From Haloechinothrix aidingensis (lineage in GTDB: Bacteria > Actinomycetota > Actinomycetes > Mycobacteriales > Pseudonocardiaceae), in assembly GCF_013450155.1 (NCBI RefSeq), contig NZ_JACCKD010000002.1:238531-302530 (forward strand): a DNA stretch of 64,000 bases, given 5' to 3'. Both the position numbers and the translations under genes were made by a program. The notes beneath the pieces are model-generated. The model saw nothing but the letters and a program-made list of their open reading frames with translations, ran no database searches and was not told the origin of the DNA. Each line of letters opens with the position of its first letter. Position 1 is the first letter of the stretch. Below are positions 1 through 8,993 of this stretch, in pieces.

Positions 1-1752
1 CCGCTCGTCCTGGGTGTGCGACGTGGCATCGGACGCACGCTGCAGGGCCTGCGCGTTGGACCGGTCGAGCTCCTCGGCGAGTGCCGTGTAGTGGTCGCGC
101 AACTGCCGCTGGATCGTGCGCAGCGTGTCCTTCGAGTCCTTTCCCATCACGAAGCTGACCTCGTCGCAGTACCGGCGTACCGCGTTCTGCGCCTGTTTCT
201 GCCGGTTGGCACGCTGCCGCTTCTTCTCGTCCCGCAGCCCCTTGCCCCCCATCACCAGGCCGATCCCCAGCGCGATCGGGCCGAGCGTGACACCGGTCAG
301 GGTGCCGAGCATGACGAACATGATGGCGCCGCTGTAGGCGCTCTTGAGCGCCACCATCGCCTGCTTGCCGACCTTCATCTTCTGCAGCTCGATCTTGTGC
401 TCCACCCGTGCGCCTGCCAGCTGCAGCTCCGGGTCCGGGACCGCGATCCGGTCGAGGACATCACAGGATGCCTCCCGGAAATGCTCGCCGACCTCCTCGC
501 CGAGCGCCGTGGCGCGGTCACGCAGCAGGGTGTAGTTGGCCAGCAGCTCGTGCGAGACGCGGGAGCGCAACCAGGTCTCCATCTCCGTCCACGTGTCGGC
601 GGGATCGGACTCCTCGATCACGTCGTCGGCTTCGGCGATGACGGTGCGGATGCGGCGCCGCAGGTCGTGCTCGACATCCGAGTTGAGGTCGGTGATGCCG
701 TCGCTGAGGGTCTGGTTCCACTTCGCCGCTGTGGACTTCAGGTTCGCGATCCGCTCCTTGACCGCCGTCAGCTCGGAGACCACACGCCGGGCCTCGGCCG
801 GGTCGGCAAGGGCCGCCCGCTCCGCCTCGAACTGCGCTTCGAGTTGCGTGCATACGGCAGCGACGTCAGCAGCGGCGTCGGCGGCCACGCGGTGTGCCGC
901 CGACGCACCGACGTGCTCGGTCAAAAAGCTCACCAGGGCCGGATAGCCGGACTCGGTGTTCAGCTGGCTGTCGCCGGCTTCCGCCGCGGCCGAGCGCAAC
1001 CGCGACGACACGGGGATGCACGGCACGTCGGCATGCTCGCGGAGGTGCTCGGCATCGAGATCCCTGATCCGGCGCCAGTGCGGATAGAAGTCGATCTTGG
1101 TGAGCACGCAGGCCACCGTGCCGCACATCTCTCGCGCCTTGTGGAGGAAATCCAGCTCGCTGCGGGTGAGCTCCTGCGAGGCATCGGTGACGAAGACCAG
1201 CGCGCTGGCCATGGAGGCCGCTGCGAGGCTCGCCGCGGCGTGCGCCGAACCCAGCCCGCCGACGCCGGGCGTGTCCACCAGCACCAGCCCGGAGGACAGG
1301 AGCGTGCGGGGCAGCCGCACCTCGGCACCCGCGAGCGCGAGCTCCTCGTCGGCACCGGAAGCGGCGCCCGCCGGGTCACGTTCGATGACACGGCTGTGCA
1401 GCTCCTCCAGAGCGACCGTCTCCCGCCGGGGCGGGCTGCCCTCGACGATGAGCTCGGCACTCGCCTGCTCGCCGTGCCGCACGTAGGTGGGTACGGCTGT
1501 GGCGACGTCGTCGTCCACCGGGCACGCGTTGGCACCCACCAGGGCGTTGACCAGGGAGCTCTTGCCCTTCTTGAACTCGCCGACCACCACGACGTGCACG
1601 GCGGGGTCGGCCAGCCCGCTCTGCACGCTCTCCAGCCGCGCGGCCAGGTCCGGCCGCCCGTAGGCCTCGCACGCGCGCAGCCCGAGATCGACCAGGGCAG
1701 CCGCCCTGGCCACCGCATCGTTGCCGGCGGTCTCGGGTGCCACGGTCATCAT
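1..1752 (-). CDS. Dynamin-family GTPase (IniA/IniC-like), 3' end outside window
   Basis: The reading frame is open from an ATG at 1752 to the left edge of the window, so at least 584 residues are encoded and the C-terminus is missing. The N-terminal third is a dynamin-type G domain: P-loop GEFKKGKS at residues 58-65, G3 DTPG at 160-163 and G4 TKID at 218-221. A helical middle region follows, then a hydrophobic, glycine-rich stretch near residues 455-500 that could insert in the membrane. Bacterial dynamin-like proteins, including mycobacterial IniA and IniC, remodel or repair the plasma membrane. The IniB-like gene two genes upstream on the same strand supports an Ini-type role. An in-frame TGA lies just upstream of the ATG pair at 1752/1749, and a GAGG sits 5 nt before the start. 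Assignment to IniA versus IniC is not possible from this fragment. Confidence 0.88.
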   Translation of the reverse strand, partial: MMTVAPETAGNDAVARAAALVDLGLRACEAYGRPDLAARLESVQSGLADPAVHVVVVGEFKKGKSSLVNALVGANACPVDDDVATAVPTYVRHGEQASAELIVEGSPPRRETVALEELHSRVIERDPAGAASGADEELALAGAEVRLPRTLLSSGLVLVDTPGVGGLGSAHAAASLAAASMASALVFVTDASQELTRSELDFLHKAREMCGTVACVLTKIDFYPHWRRIRDLDAEHLREHADVPCIPVSSRLRSAAAEAGDSQLNTESGYPALVSFLTEHVGASAAHRVAADAAADVAAVCTQLEAQFEAERAALADPAEARRVVSELTAVKERIANLKSTAAKWNQTLSDGITDLNSDVEHDLRRRIRTVIAEADDVIEESDPADTWTEMETWLRSRVSHELLANYTLLRDRATALGEEVGEHFREASCDVLDRIAVPDPELQLAGARVEHKIELQKMKVGKQAMVALKSAYSGAIMFVMLGTLTGVTLGPIALGIGLVMGGKGLRDEKKRQRANRQKQAQNAVRRYCDEVSFVMGKDSKDTLRTIQRQLRDHYTALAEELDRSNAQALQRASDATSHTQDER

Positions 1753-1855
1753 CGTGCCTCATCATCGGACGCAGCGGAACGATTCCCTGATTCCGTAATT
1801 TCCGCGCAACCCACGGGAATCACGGTGCCGCCGCGTCCGGCGACGGCACAGTGGC

Positions 1856-2301
1856 TCAGCCGTCCTGGACGTCGAAACCGGCCGGCGAGTCCCGGTCATC
1901 GACCTCCCGGAGTGCCTCCTCGAATCGATCGGCTACCACCGGGGACTCGGTCGCCGCGTGCTCGGGCTCGGTATCGAGAGTCTCCGCCACGGCGTGCTCC
2001 GGCTCGGCGTCGGCGGTGTCCGCACGCGCGGCGAGGTTGCCCTGTCCGGGCCGGGATCCGGCGGCTCCGGCGCGGGTTCCACGTGCGGGTCGTTCACCGG
2101 GTACGCGTCTTCCGCGCGCCCCACCGTGAATGCCTCGCCACCCTCCGTCACACCGGCTGCCGGTGCCACGACCTGGTCGCGGGCGCTGACGCCGGCATTC
2201 GCCTCGGCATGGGACTTCTGCCCGGGCCGTGCGCGATCGTCATCTGCCGCTTCTGCCTGCGGATGGGCCGGTCCGGACGGGTGCCTGCTGTCGTCCATCA
2301 T
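1856..2301 (-). pseudogene. Acidic IniB-locus protein, apparently frameshifted
   Basis: The gene starts at ATG 2301 (or 2298) after a GAGGGTGATC ribosome binding site and reads an acidic, proline-containing N-terminus (MMDDSRHPSGPAHPQ...). The reading frame stays sensible to about 2050, after which it becomes arginine/serine-rich and ends at 1933. In the neighbouring frame, the segment from about 2045 to the TGA at 1858-1856 encodes an acidic tail with two PEHA repeats (DAEPEHAVAE, DTEPEHAATE) ending in GFDVQDG. That tail closely matches the C-terminus of the intact paralogue at 8191-8922 (DAEPEHAVAE, DAEPEHASTA, AFDMDG). One missing base in the GC-rich stretch near 2030-2060 would restore one protein of about 148 residues. 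It is therefore either a recent frameshift or a sequencing/assembly error. Function unknown. It lies 103 nt upstream of the dynamin gene and is probably co-transcribed with it. Confidence 0.6.
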
Positions 2302-2375
2302 GATCACCCTCATATGGGGGAATGTCGGGATCGTTCGGCGATGTATCCATCGCCCTCCCGGCTCCTGCCCGTCGC

Positions 2376-2391
2376 CATCGGGAACGTCCCC
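2376..2391 (-). promoter_or_regulatory. Ini-locus box, copy 1
   Basis: Read on the minus strand this is GGGGA-CGTT-CCCGATG, 75 nt upstream of the ATG at 2301. The same GGGGA-N4-CCCGATG pattern occurs at nearly the same distance before three other genes of this locus. The core is an imperfect dyad (GGGGA/TCCC), as expected for a dimeric regulator. Its binding partner is inferred, not shown; the LuxR-type regulator encoded at 4014-6392 is the nearest candidate. Confidence 0.65.
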
Positions 2392-2417
2392 GTCCCCGTA
2401 GCACCCGGACAGGGGGA

Positions 2418-2603
2418 CTACGGCGAGCTACCGTGCGCGGCCGCGTCGTAGTCGCCTTCGCCACCGCCGTTCTCGCCGGTGTCGCCACCACCATCGTCAC
2501 CGTTGCCGGTACCGGTATCGCCGTCATGCTCCGCCGGGGCACATCCGGAGCCGCCGGTGTTCGTCACACCGGGTAATCGGGTGGAACTGCCGGAACGTTT
2601 CAC
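2418..2603 (-). CDS. Possible small Gly/Asp-rich protein (61 aa)
   Basis: A GTG at 2603 is preceded by GGGAGG at good spacing and opens 61 codons rich in Gly, Asp and Glu after a short basic N-terminus (VKRSGSSTRL...). A single Cys follows TGGSG but is not in a convincing lipobox. The composition resembles the D/G-rich tracts of the IniB-like protein upstream. The antisense strand reads as a hydrophobic segment, so either strand or neither may be coding. I do not recognise the protein; the ribosome binding site is the main support. Confidence 0.3.
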   Translation of the reverse strand: MKRSGSSTRLPGVTNTGGSGCAPAEHDGDTGTGNGDDGGGDTGENGGGEGDYDAAAHGSSP

Positions 2604-2696
2604 TGACGCCTCCCGCTGAGCGGTGCGGAAGTTCCCGTCCACATCAGACCACTGTGCGTACGGCGCGGCGCGCCGCCAGTGCACCTGACGTGAGCC

Positions 2697-2735
2697 CGTG
2701 GCGGCTCCCCGGCCGTCGACCGGGGAGCCGCCACG
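2697..2735 (-). terminator. Rho-independent-type terminator after the IniB-like gene
   Basis: Perfect 16-bp inverted repeat (2697-2712 with 2720-2735) around a 7-nt loop, immediately after the stop of the IniB-like gene at 2744. There is no long T-tract, as is usual in actinobacteria. Confidence 0.75.
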
Positions 2736-2743
2736 ACTCGCAC

Positions 2744-3895
2744 TCACATGGTGGGGACCTCGTCGGCGCCCGGCTCGGCTTCTTGATCCAGATTGCCGGA
2801 TCCCTGCTCGGTTGCCACGGTCGAGTCGGTCGCGTGCACGTCGGACGTCTGGACGTCGGTGGACTCGAAGCTTCCCGTGGCGTCGCCACCGGCCGACGCA
2901 GCAGAACCGTCGTAGATGTTGTTGTCCGAAACGTTCGCGGCGTCACCATCGCTCGTGAGCGCCGAATCCTCCACAGTGGAGTCTTTGACACTCGTCTGGC
3001 TGCCGCCACCGAAGTTGAGGTTCAGGTTCACGTCTCCGCCCGCGCCACCGGATGCGTCACCGCCGGTGCCGGTGCCGCCGGTGGCGTCGGCGTCGCCGCC
3101 GGTGCCGCTCGCGTTACCGCCCGCACCGCCGCCGCTGTCGATGTCGATCCCGCCGGCGAGGCCGCTGTTGTCTCCGAAGACGGCGCCGTCGGCGTCGCCG
3201 TCGACCTGGTTGACCGTGTTTCCGTCGCCGACGACCGCGTTGTCCACATCGCCGTCGGCCATGATGCCGGTGTTGACTCCGGTGTTGACCGGGGCATTGA
3301 TGTCGTCGCCTGCCTGCACCGCACCGTCGCCGGTGTTGGCGTTGCCGAAATTGGTCCCGTCGATGATCTGGGAGCCTTCGCCGCCTGCGACGTTGACGTC
3401 CCCGTCACCGGCATTACCGACGTTGCCGTCACCCAGCTGGTTGAGGTTGTCGTTCTCCACGTCGACGTCGCCGTACACATCGCCATCCACGCCGACGTCC
3501 ACCGAGTTGTCGATGTTGGTCGAGTTGTCGGTGTACGTCGTGGAGTGGTCCGCGTAGTAGCTCTGCGTCACGTGGGAGACCTGCTGGACCGACTGCGCGC
3601 TCGGTACGTACCCGCTCGCGCCGCCTGCACCACCGCCACCGCCGGTACCACCGCCGTATCCGGCACCGGAGCCGCCGCCCGCACCGGAGCCCCCGCCACT
3701 CGGGTAGGCGCAGCCGTGCACGAGCTGGTCCACGTCGACGCTGCCGAACACGGCAGGATCGACGTCGTGAGCGGCGAACGCTCCCTCCGGGTCGGCGAGG
3801 AAGTTCTCCGTCGCCTCCTCGCTGCCGAAGATCGTGTAGTACAGCGCCTTGATCTTCTCGATCATCTCCGGTGTGATACTCGCGTCCGTGGCCAT
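2744..3895 (-). CDS. IniB-like protein with acidic D/N/G/V quasi-repeats
   Basis: 383 residues from ATG 3895, which has GAGGAG 6 nt upstream. Residues 1-63 match the IniB N-terminal domain seen in actinobacteria (MATDASITPEMIEK..., FLADPEGAFAAHDVDP). A Gly/Ser linker follows, then a long low-complexity region of degenerate short repeats dominated by D, N, G and V (GDVYGDVDVEND, GDGNVGNAGDGDVNV). Such repeats suggest an extended beta-solenoid or a cation-binding surface rather than an enzyme. There is no Sec signal peptide. In mycobacteria iniB is the first gene of the isoniazid-inducible iniBAC operon with the dynamins iniA and iniC. Here the dynamin gene lies downstream on the same strand, but a strong hairpin separates them. 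An Ini-locus box lies 78 nt upstream. The exact biochemical role of IniB is not known. Confidence 0.78.
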   Translation of the reverse strand: MATDASITPEMIEKIKALYYTIFGSEEATENFLADPEGAFAAHDVDPAVFGSVDVDQLVHGCAYPSGGGSGAGGGSGAGYGGGTGGGGGAGGASGYVPSAQSVQQVSHVTQSYYADHSTTYTDNSTNIDNSVDVGVDGDVYGDVDVENDNLNQLGDGNVGNAGDGDVNVAGGEGSQIIDGTNFGNANTGDGAVQAGDDINAPVNTGVNTGIMADGDVDNAVVGDGNTVNQVDGDADGAVFGDNSGLAGGIDIDSGGGAGGNASGTGGDADATGGTGTGGDASGGAGGDVNLNLNFGGGSQTSVKDSTVEDSALTSDGDAANVSDNNIYDGSAASAGGDATGSFESTDVQTSDVHATDSTVATEQGSGNLDQEAEPGADEVPTM

Positions 3896-3972
3896 GACAT
3901 CTCCTCGTGTCGGCCCCGCGCCCTGCTGCCGGGGCATTGAGGGCAATCCTGCGCCACGGGATCACCAGCCCA

Positions 3973-3988
3973 CATCGGGGCAATCCCC
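3973..3988 (-). promoter_or_regulatory. Ini-locus box, copy 2
   Basis: Minus-strand GGGGA-TTGC-CCCGATG, 78 nt before the IniB-like ATG at 3895, in the gap behind the LuxR-type gene. It matches the other three copies in sequence, orientation and distance. Confidence 0.7.
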
Positions 3989-4013
3989 CTGCCTGCGGGG
4001 GAATCGTTGGGGG

Positions 4014-6392
4014 CTAGTGCTCCTCGTCGGCCAGGATCCGGCGGAGCGCGGACACCAGCTCGACCCGGCTGGTGGCACCGAGTTTGGTCCGGATCCGCGC
4101 GACGTGATGTTCGACCGTCTTCGGCGACAGGTACAACTGCGCTCCGACCTCGCGGTGCGTACGCCCGGCGAGGACCAGCCGCGCGACGTCGACCTCGCGC
4201 CCGGACAGCCCGCCGCGCTGCTCCTCGGCCGCACCCCGCGCTGCCACGGCACCCGAGTCGGCCAGCTCCCGGGCCCGTTCGAGTAGCCGGCGTGCCGCGG
4301 ACGCGTCCCCCGCGCGGATCCCCGCCTGCCCAGCCAGTCTCGAGGCCTCCCACGGCAGCTGAGCCCTCGCGAGCCCCTCCGCCGTCTCCAGCACCCGCTC
4401 CGGATCGATCGCGCCGGTGAGGACCCGCACCCACTCCTCGGCAGCCGCACGCTGCGCCTGTTGCCGCGGACCCTCCGCTGCCGCCGAGCCGAGCCGGCGC
4501 GCCGCGTCCGCGACCGAGTCGGTGTCCTCGCCGGAGACGGCCACGGTCACGCGAATCCACTCGACCGCGGCCACCCACGGCCCTGGCCGAGCCAACCGGT
4601 CGAGGATGTCGTCGAGTATCCGCAGCACCGGGCCCACCCTGTGGTGTTCGCGCAGCCGGGTCGCGGCGACGAGCAGCTCCTCGAGAACCTCGGTGTGGAA
4701 GAGGTCGACGGTCATGCGGGCCAGGACCGGTTCGGCGGCGGCCCATGCCTCGCGCAGCCGCGCCATGTCGCCCGATCGGCGCGCGATGCCTGCCGACAAC
4801 GCGGCTACGAGCAGCCGTTCCCTGCCGGCCAGCCGCGTTCCGGCCAGCCGGTGCAGCTCGGCGCCGGCCGTGTCGTACCGGCCGGTGCGCATGCGTACCC
4901 ACGCCAGCAGGGCGCGGTGCCTGTCGACCGCGACCGGCCCGCCGACACCGGTCTCCAGTGCGCGCTCGAGGAGGTGCTCGGCGGTGGCCGCGTCACCCGC
5001 GGTGACGGCCACCAGCGCACCGAGCGCGTGCGGGGTGTCCGGCAGCACCACAGCTGGTTGCGCGTGCTCGGCCGTCTCGGCAGCTTCGATGAACGCCGGC
5101 AATGCCGCACCGGGGTCGGGCGCGGCGAGCGCTGCCTCCGCCATCCGCAGGTGACTCGACGGCGCGTGCTCCGCGGCCGCGGCCCGTGCCTGCTCGATCC
5201 GTCCGGTGGAGACCAGGGCCGGAACGGCCATCACCCGGCCGAAGGGACCCGCTTCGGCGAGCGACTCGGCTGCGCGACCGGACCGTCCACGATGCGCGGC
5301 CACCGCGCCGGTCACCAGAGCGGCCCGCTGGGTATCCTCCAGGGGCAGTGCCACCCAGTCGGTGTCCACCGGCCTGCCGAGCAGGGCGGTGGCCTCCGCC
5401 CTTCCTACGGCCACGGTCGCCGGGTCGGCTCCGGAGTCGATCGCGAGGTCGTACCAGCCGGTCGCTGCGAGCGGGTCCGCGAAGCGTGACCTGTCCGCGG
5501 CGGCAGCGTACACACCGGCTGCGACCCGACTGCGTACGCGCGCCGCGCGGAGCTGCTCGGCTGCACCCGCCGGTTCGGGGTCGGTCGCGATGAGCTCCCT
5601 GGCCACCGCGTCGTGCAACGAGCGGCGCCCGGCGGGGGGCAGTTCCGCGAGGATCGCCCGCGCGACCGCGGGGATCATCCTGTCGCTTCCGGACACGAGC
5701 AGGCCGGAGTCGCGCAGCGCCCGCATCGCCGCCACGAGTCCCGTCTTGTCGATTCCGGCCACCCGGCCGAGCACGTCGTCTGTCAGATCCACTCGCAGTG
5801 ACAGGACCCTGGCGAGATACGCCTGCTGCCGCTCGAGCATCGCCAGGCGCTGCTGAACCCGGGCGACGAGCGCGGGCGCGACGGTGCCCTCGGGCGCCGA
5901 TGCCACGGCCGCCACCACAGCGGGCCACCCCCCGGTCGCCTCGCGGAGCTCGGAGACGCCCTCCGGCGAGGCCGGCGTGCCGGTGACGGCCGAGACGACG
6001 GCGGCAACCCCCTCGTTGTCGAGTGGTTCCAGGGTCTGCACGGTTCCCCCGGCGGCCACCGCCTCGTCCAGGTCGGCCAGTTCGGGGGTGGCGATCGTGG
6101 GACGCCGGGAGATCACCATCGCGACGCCACGCCGGGATGCGCGGGCGAGCGCCTGCAGTACGGCGGCGGGCTGCCGGTCGGCGTCGTCGACCATCACGAC
6201 CCCGCCCTCCGCGCGTACCTGGTCCAGGCGCGTCGCCAGGTCGGCCACCGACTCGGCGAGGTCCCCCGCACGGGTCACCGGCCGTGCCGTGGCCGCGGCG
6301 ATCTGGCCGAGCCGGTGGGTGCGCCCGGAACCGTCGACGCCGACGACGACGGTCCCGGCCCCGTGCGGACAGTCGCTGCCCTGCTCGAACAT
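4014..6392 (-). CDS. LuxR-family ATPase-like transcriptional regulator (IniR-like)
   Basis: 792 residues from ATG 6392 (GAGG about 9 nt upstream; a longer reading from 6602 is arginine-rich and unlikely). The N-terminus holds a P-loop-like GVDGSGRT in which the usual Lys is Arg, then a STAND-type ATPase region with VVMVDDADR resembling Walker B. A long alanine-rich helical (TPR-like) middle follows. The C-terminal 65 residues form a LuxR helix-turn-helix ([20 protein letters not shown], then [17 protein letters not shown]). The architecture is that of LAL-type regulators. In mycobacteria a regulator of this kind, IniR, activates iniBAC. Location directly upstream of the IniB-like gene, with shared boxes across the locus, makes it the likely local activator. 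The Lys-to-Arg change may mean weak or no ATP hydrolysis. Confidence 0.82.
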   Translation of the reverse strand: MFEQGSDCPHGAGTVVVGVDGSGRTHRLGQIAAATARPVTRAGDLAESVADLATRLDQVRAEGGVVMVDDADRQPAAVLQALARASRRGVAMVISRRPTIATPELADLDEAVAAGGTVQTLEPLDNEGVAAVVSAVTGTPASPEGVSELREATGGWPAVVAAVASAPEGTVAPALVARVQQRLAMLERQQAYLARVLSLRVDLTDDVLGRVAGIDKTGLVAAMRALRDSGLLVSGSDRMIPAVARAILAELPPAGRRSLHDAVARELIATDPEPAGAAEQLRAARVRSRVAAGVYAAAADRSRFADPLAATGWYDLAIDSGADPATVAVGRAEATALLGRPVDTDWVALPLEDTQRAALVTGAVAAHRGRSGRAAESLAEAGPFGRVMAVPALVSTGRIEQARAAAAEHAPSSHLRMAEAALAAPDPGAALPAFIEAAETAEHAQPAVVLPDTPHALGALVAVTAGDAATAEHLLERALETGVGGPVAVDRHRALLAWVRMRTGRYDTAGAELHRLAGTRLAGRERLLVAALSAGIARRSGDMARLREAWAAAEPVLARMTVDLFHTEVLEELLVAATRLREHHRVGPVLRILDDILDRLARPGPWVAAVEWIRVTVAVSGEDTDSVADAARRLGSAAAEGPRQQAQRAAAEEWVRVLTGAIDPERVLETAEGLARAQLPWEASRLAGQAGIRAGDASAARRLLERARELADSGAVAARGAAEEQRGGLSGREVDVARLVLAGRTHREVGAQLYLSPKTVEHHVARIRTKLGATSRVELVSALRRILADEEH

Positions 6393-6668
6393 GCGGAGGA
6401 TCCTCACAGGTGCGGGAGTGGACCTGCCGGTATGCGGTGACCTCAGGCTACCCCGTCGCGGCCGTGACCGGGATACCTCCGGACCCATCGATCCGGCCGT
6501 GGTGCCGCCCTGACCTCCGGGGTTGTGCTGCCGCACCGGCACGCAGCTGCACGGCACCCGACCGGCGGGACGTCGTCGCCGACCCTGGCGGCACGGTCGC
6601 ACGCGCCCGGGTCCCGCGACCGTGGCCGGGGGACCCGGGCGTCGCGCGTGGCAGCACCGAGGGTGACG

Positions 6669-7862
6669 TCAGCCCACCCGTGCCTGCCGGTCCCGCGAGG
6701 GTGCCGGCGCGTCCAGCCGCAGCACCAACCGGTGCTGGTCGTCGTCGTAGTACGGGGTGATGCCACCCACGGCGCTGCCGCGATCGGCGACCACCTCGCG
6801 GATGGCGTCGTTGACCGTGGCGATCGGGGCGCCGAACGACGACCCCACGTCCTCGGAGTGTCCGGTCAACCGCGAGGTCACGATCGATTCGATGCTGCGC
6901 GCCTGACCCAACGTCCGCACCCACCGGCTGACGTCGTTGATGAACGTGCCGAGCTTGTAGTCCAGGTCGCCGCTGGTGCTGACGTCGGGGTGCATCACGC
7001 GCGCCTCGGCCGACTCGAGGCGCAGCGGCTCGTCCCGCGGGCCCTCCGTGCTGAGGTTGACGACGAGCCCCAGGTCGAAGCCGACCGTGACATCCGGGTT
7101 GCTGACGTGATCCACGTCCGCCTTCGCGGTCACACGATGTCCCGGCACGAAGTAGAACAGCGAGACGGTCTTCGACGCCGGGCTGACCGTCAGGTCCAGC
7201 GAGCTCGCCACGCCCGCGGTGGCGAGGTCGATGTCCACGTCGTTGAGCTTCCCGCCCGACTGCTGCTCGACGAGGCGCGCGGCCCGCTGCTCCATATCGG
7301 CCCTTGCGGAGTTCCACGCGATCGCGAATCCGTAGATGACGTTGAACGAGTCCAGCGGCGCCGTCTCGGGCAGGTTCCCGCGGCGGGCAGCTGTGATGAC
7401 CGTCTCGCCGCCGAACCCGCCCGAGTAGCTACCGGGGTCGTCGTCGCCCGCGTCCGGATCGGGCGGTGGGACGTCATCCGGCGGCTCGGGCAGGACCGTC
7501 GACGGGTCGGTGACGTCGGTCGTGTCCCGGGTCATCCCGCCGGGGGCGATATCCTCCCGGAATGCGGTGTCGCTGCCGGGATCGGTACCGCCGTCGGTTC
7601 CGCTGAGGACGGCATGCCACTGGCGGCCCTTCTGCGCGTACGCCGGATGTCCCGTCCCCCTGTCCGATGGAGATCCCTCCGCACCGTCACGGTCATCGGG
7701 TACCCGGTACGCGCTCGCCTGCGCGCCGGGAGCGACGAGGGCTGTGACGAGCAGCAGCACGACCAGCGCCACGGAGCGCGCCGCTGCCCGGCGGCGACCG
7801 GAACGCGCCGGCGGGGGGTCATCGTGCGGGCTGCTCGGCTGGTTCCTGGCATCGATGGTCAT
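6669..7862 (-). CDS. Secreted protein of unknown function in the Ini-like locus
   Basis: 397 residues from ATG 7862, which has a strong AAGGAG 8 nt upstream. The N-terminus has twin-Arg-rich basic residues followed by a hydrophobic stretch (VALVVLLLVTALVAP) and an AQASA cleavage-like site, so it is a probable Sec or Tat substrate. A disordered Asp/Pro-rich linker follows (residues about 75-150). The C-terminal 240 residues form a well-conserved-looking alpha/beta domain with alternating hydrophobic strands (DVDIDLATAG, SLDLTVSPASKTVSLFYF, VTVGFDLGLVVNLS). I do not recognise the family. An Ini-locus box 75 nt upstream ties it to the IniB-like and acidic-protein genes, so an extracytoplasmic envelope role is inferred. 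Confidence 0.72.
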   Translation of the reverse strand: MTIDARNQPSSPHDDPPPARSGRRRAAARSVALVVLLLVTALVAPGAQASAYRVPDDRDGAEGSPSDRGTGHPAYAQKGRQWHAVLSGTDGGTDPGSDTAFREDIAPGGMTRDTTDVTDPSTVLPEPPDDVPPPDPDAGDDDPGSYSGGFGGETVITAARRGNLPETAPLDSFNVIYGFAIAWNSARADMEQRAARLVEQQSGGKLNDVDIDLATAGVASSLDLTVSPASKTVSLFYFVPGHRVTAKADVDHVSNPDVTVGFDLGLVVNLSTEGPRDEPLRLESAEARVMHPDVSTSGDLDYKLGTFINDVSRWVRTLGQARSIESIVTSRLTGHSEDVGSSFGAPIATVNDAIREVVADRGSAVGGITPYYDDDQHRLVLRLDAPAPSRDRQARVG

Positions 7863-7936
7863 GGCGGTTCTCCTTCCGCTGGGGGACCGGTCGTTTCGGG
7901 CATGACCCAAGCCTGCGAACCCGCATCCGGCCCGCG

Positions 7937-7952
7937 CATCGGGACGTTCCCC
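7937..7952 (-). promoter_or_regulatory. Ini-locus box, copy 3
   Basis: Minus-strand GGGGA-ACGT-CCCGATG, 75 nt before the secreted-protein ATG at 7862. This copy has the clearest dyad (GGGGAACGTCCC). Confidence 0.7.
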
Positions 7953-8077
7953 GTACCGCACGGGTCCTCGTAGGGGCAGTCCACGAACAGCACCGGGCCG
8001 TCTACTCGACCCGCGGCCGGGAACGGCGTGTAGCCGAGTGGACGGTCGTGGATCCCGGCGTGCGGAAGGTACGCGCA

Positions 8078-8121
8078 GCACGAGGTGGTCCGGTCGCCGT
8101 CGCGACCGGACCACCTCGTGC
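8078..8121 (-). terminator. Long perfect hairpin terminator
   Basis: 20-bp perfect arms (8078-8097 and 8102-8121) around a 4-nt loop, 69 nt beyond the stop of the acidic-protein gene at 8191. It ends that transcription unit before the next box and gene. The remaining sequence between 7863 and 8190 contains Ini-locus box copy 3 and no supported gene. Confidence 0.75.
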
Positions 8122-8190
8122 GATCTCGGATGTCACCGCCGTGCGCTCGCCGGCCGGCATGGTGCCGGGGGCACTCGCCGCCGCGGCGCG

Positions 8191-8922
8191 TCAGCCATCC
8201 ATGTCGAAGGCGCTCGGCGAATGCTCCTCCTCCGCCGCGTCGGGCTCGGCGGCGACGTTCTCGGATATCGCGTGAGTGAAGGCATCGGACGTCGCCGTGC
8301 TCGCGTGCTCCGGCTCGGCGTCGGTCACCTCCGCCACCGCGTGTTCCGGCTCCGCATCCCCGGTATCGTCCGGCGCCGCGACGGTCTCGCGCTCGATACC
8401 ATCCGGCTCGGCGCCGGCACCGAATTCGAGACCGGTGACACCGCCGGTGTCCTCGTCCTCTTCCTTCTGCTGGTGTGCCTGGCCGGCGGAACCGGAACCG
8501 AAGTCACCAGCGAGTCCGCCGGTGGGAGCGTCGGCGATGGCGCCCTCCTCGGCCGTGTCCCGACCGGGTCCGTCCTGATCGTCCGCCGCCCGCGCCGTGC
8601 GGCCGTTCATCGTCACGACGCCGTCGATATCGGTGATCGAGTTCTCGCCGGTCGCACGTCCGGCGCCGAGCGCGGTGGACGTGCCGCCATGTGCGGTGTC
8701 GGTCGCTTCACCGTCGATGCCGTCGATCGTCAGGAAGGGGTCGGTGCTGCCCTGCTCCGGCTGCCCGGTCTGATCGGATACCGGCGGAGGAGGAGGGTCC
8801 GGTGGCGGCGGCCGGTCCGGTCCCTCCGGTACCGGTATCGGGCCGTCCGGCCGCTCGGTGTCGGGGTCGTCCGGCGGGTACGGAGTATCCCTGCCGGTCT
8901 GGGGGAACTGGTCGCGGGTCAT
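8191..8922 (-). CDS. Acidic Pro-rich protein of the Ini-like locus (intact paralogue)
   Basis: 243 residues from ATG 8922, preceded by AAGGAG at 8-nt spacing. The N-terminal quarter is Pro/Asp-rich (PPDDPDTERP, DRPPPPDPPPPP). The middle carries short D/G/T-rich quasi-repeats reminiscent of the IniB-like protein. The C-terminus has PEHA-type acidic repeats (DAEPEHAVAEV, DAEPEHASTA) and ends in AFDMDG. It is very acidic and has no signal peptide or membrane segment. Its C-terminus matches the out-of-frame tail of the gene at 1856-2301, so the locus holds two paralogues. I do not recognise a known family. A box 72 nt upstream places it in the same putative regulon. Confidence 0.68.
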   Translation of the reverse strand: MTRDQFPQTGRDTPYPPDDPDTERPDGPIPVPEGPDRPPPPDPPPPPVSDQTGQPEQGSTDPFLTIDGIDGEATDTAHGGTSTALGAGRATGENSITDIDGVVTMNGRTARAADDQDGPGRDTAEEGAIADAPTGGLAGDFGSGSAGQAHQQKEEDEDTGGVTGLEFGAGAEPDGIERETVAAPDDTGDAEPEHAVAEVTDAEPEHASTATSDAFTHAISENVAAEPDAAEEEHSPSAFDMDG

Positions 8923-8993
8923 CGTGCTCTCCTTCGCGTTGCCCGTGACGATGGTTTCTTTCCAGCGACCGTGCCGCGTGTGTTCGGCACGCA

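Noticed and set aside
1772-1788. Weak resemblance to the Ini-locus box just upstream of the dynamin gene
   Set aside because: It needs a 5-nt spacer and two mismatches and is only 20 nt from the start, unlike the four good copies.
16-2451. 811-residue open frame on the plus strand opposite the dynamin and acidic-protein genes
   Set aside because: It is antisense to a frame with intact GTPase motifs and has the Arg/Gly/Leu/His bias of a shadow frame in high-GC DNA.
2322-2576. Plus-strand frame with a hydrophobic segment (VVVAFATAVLAGVATTIVTV)
   Set aside because: The hydrophobic run is the complement of a Gly/Asp-rich minus-strand tract and its start lacks a ribosome binding site; coding on this strand is not supported.
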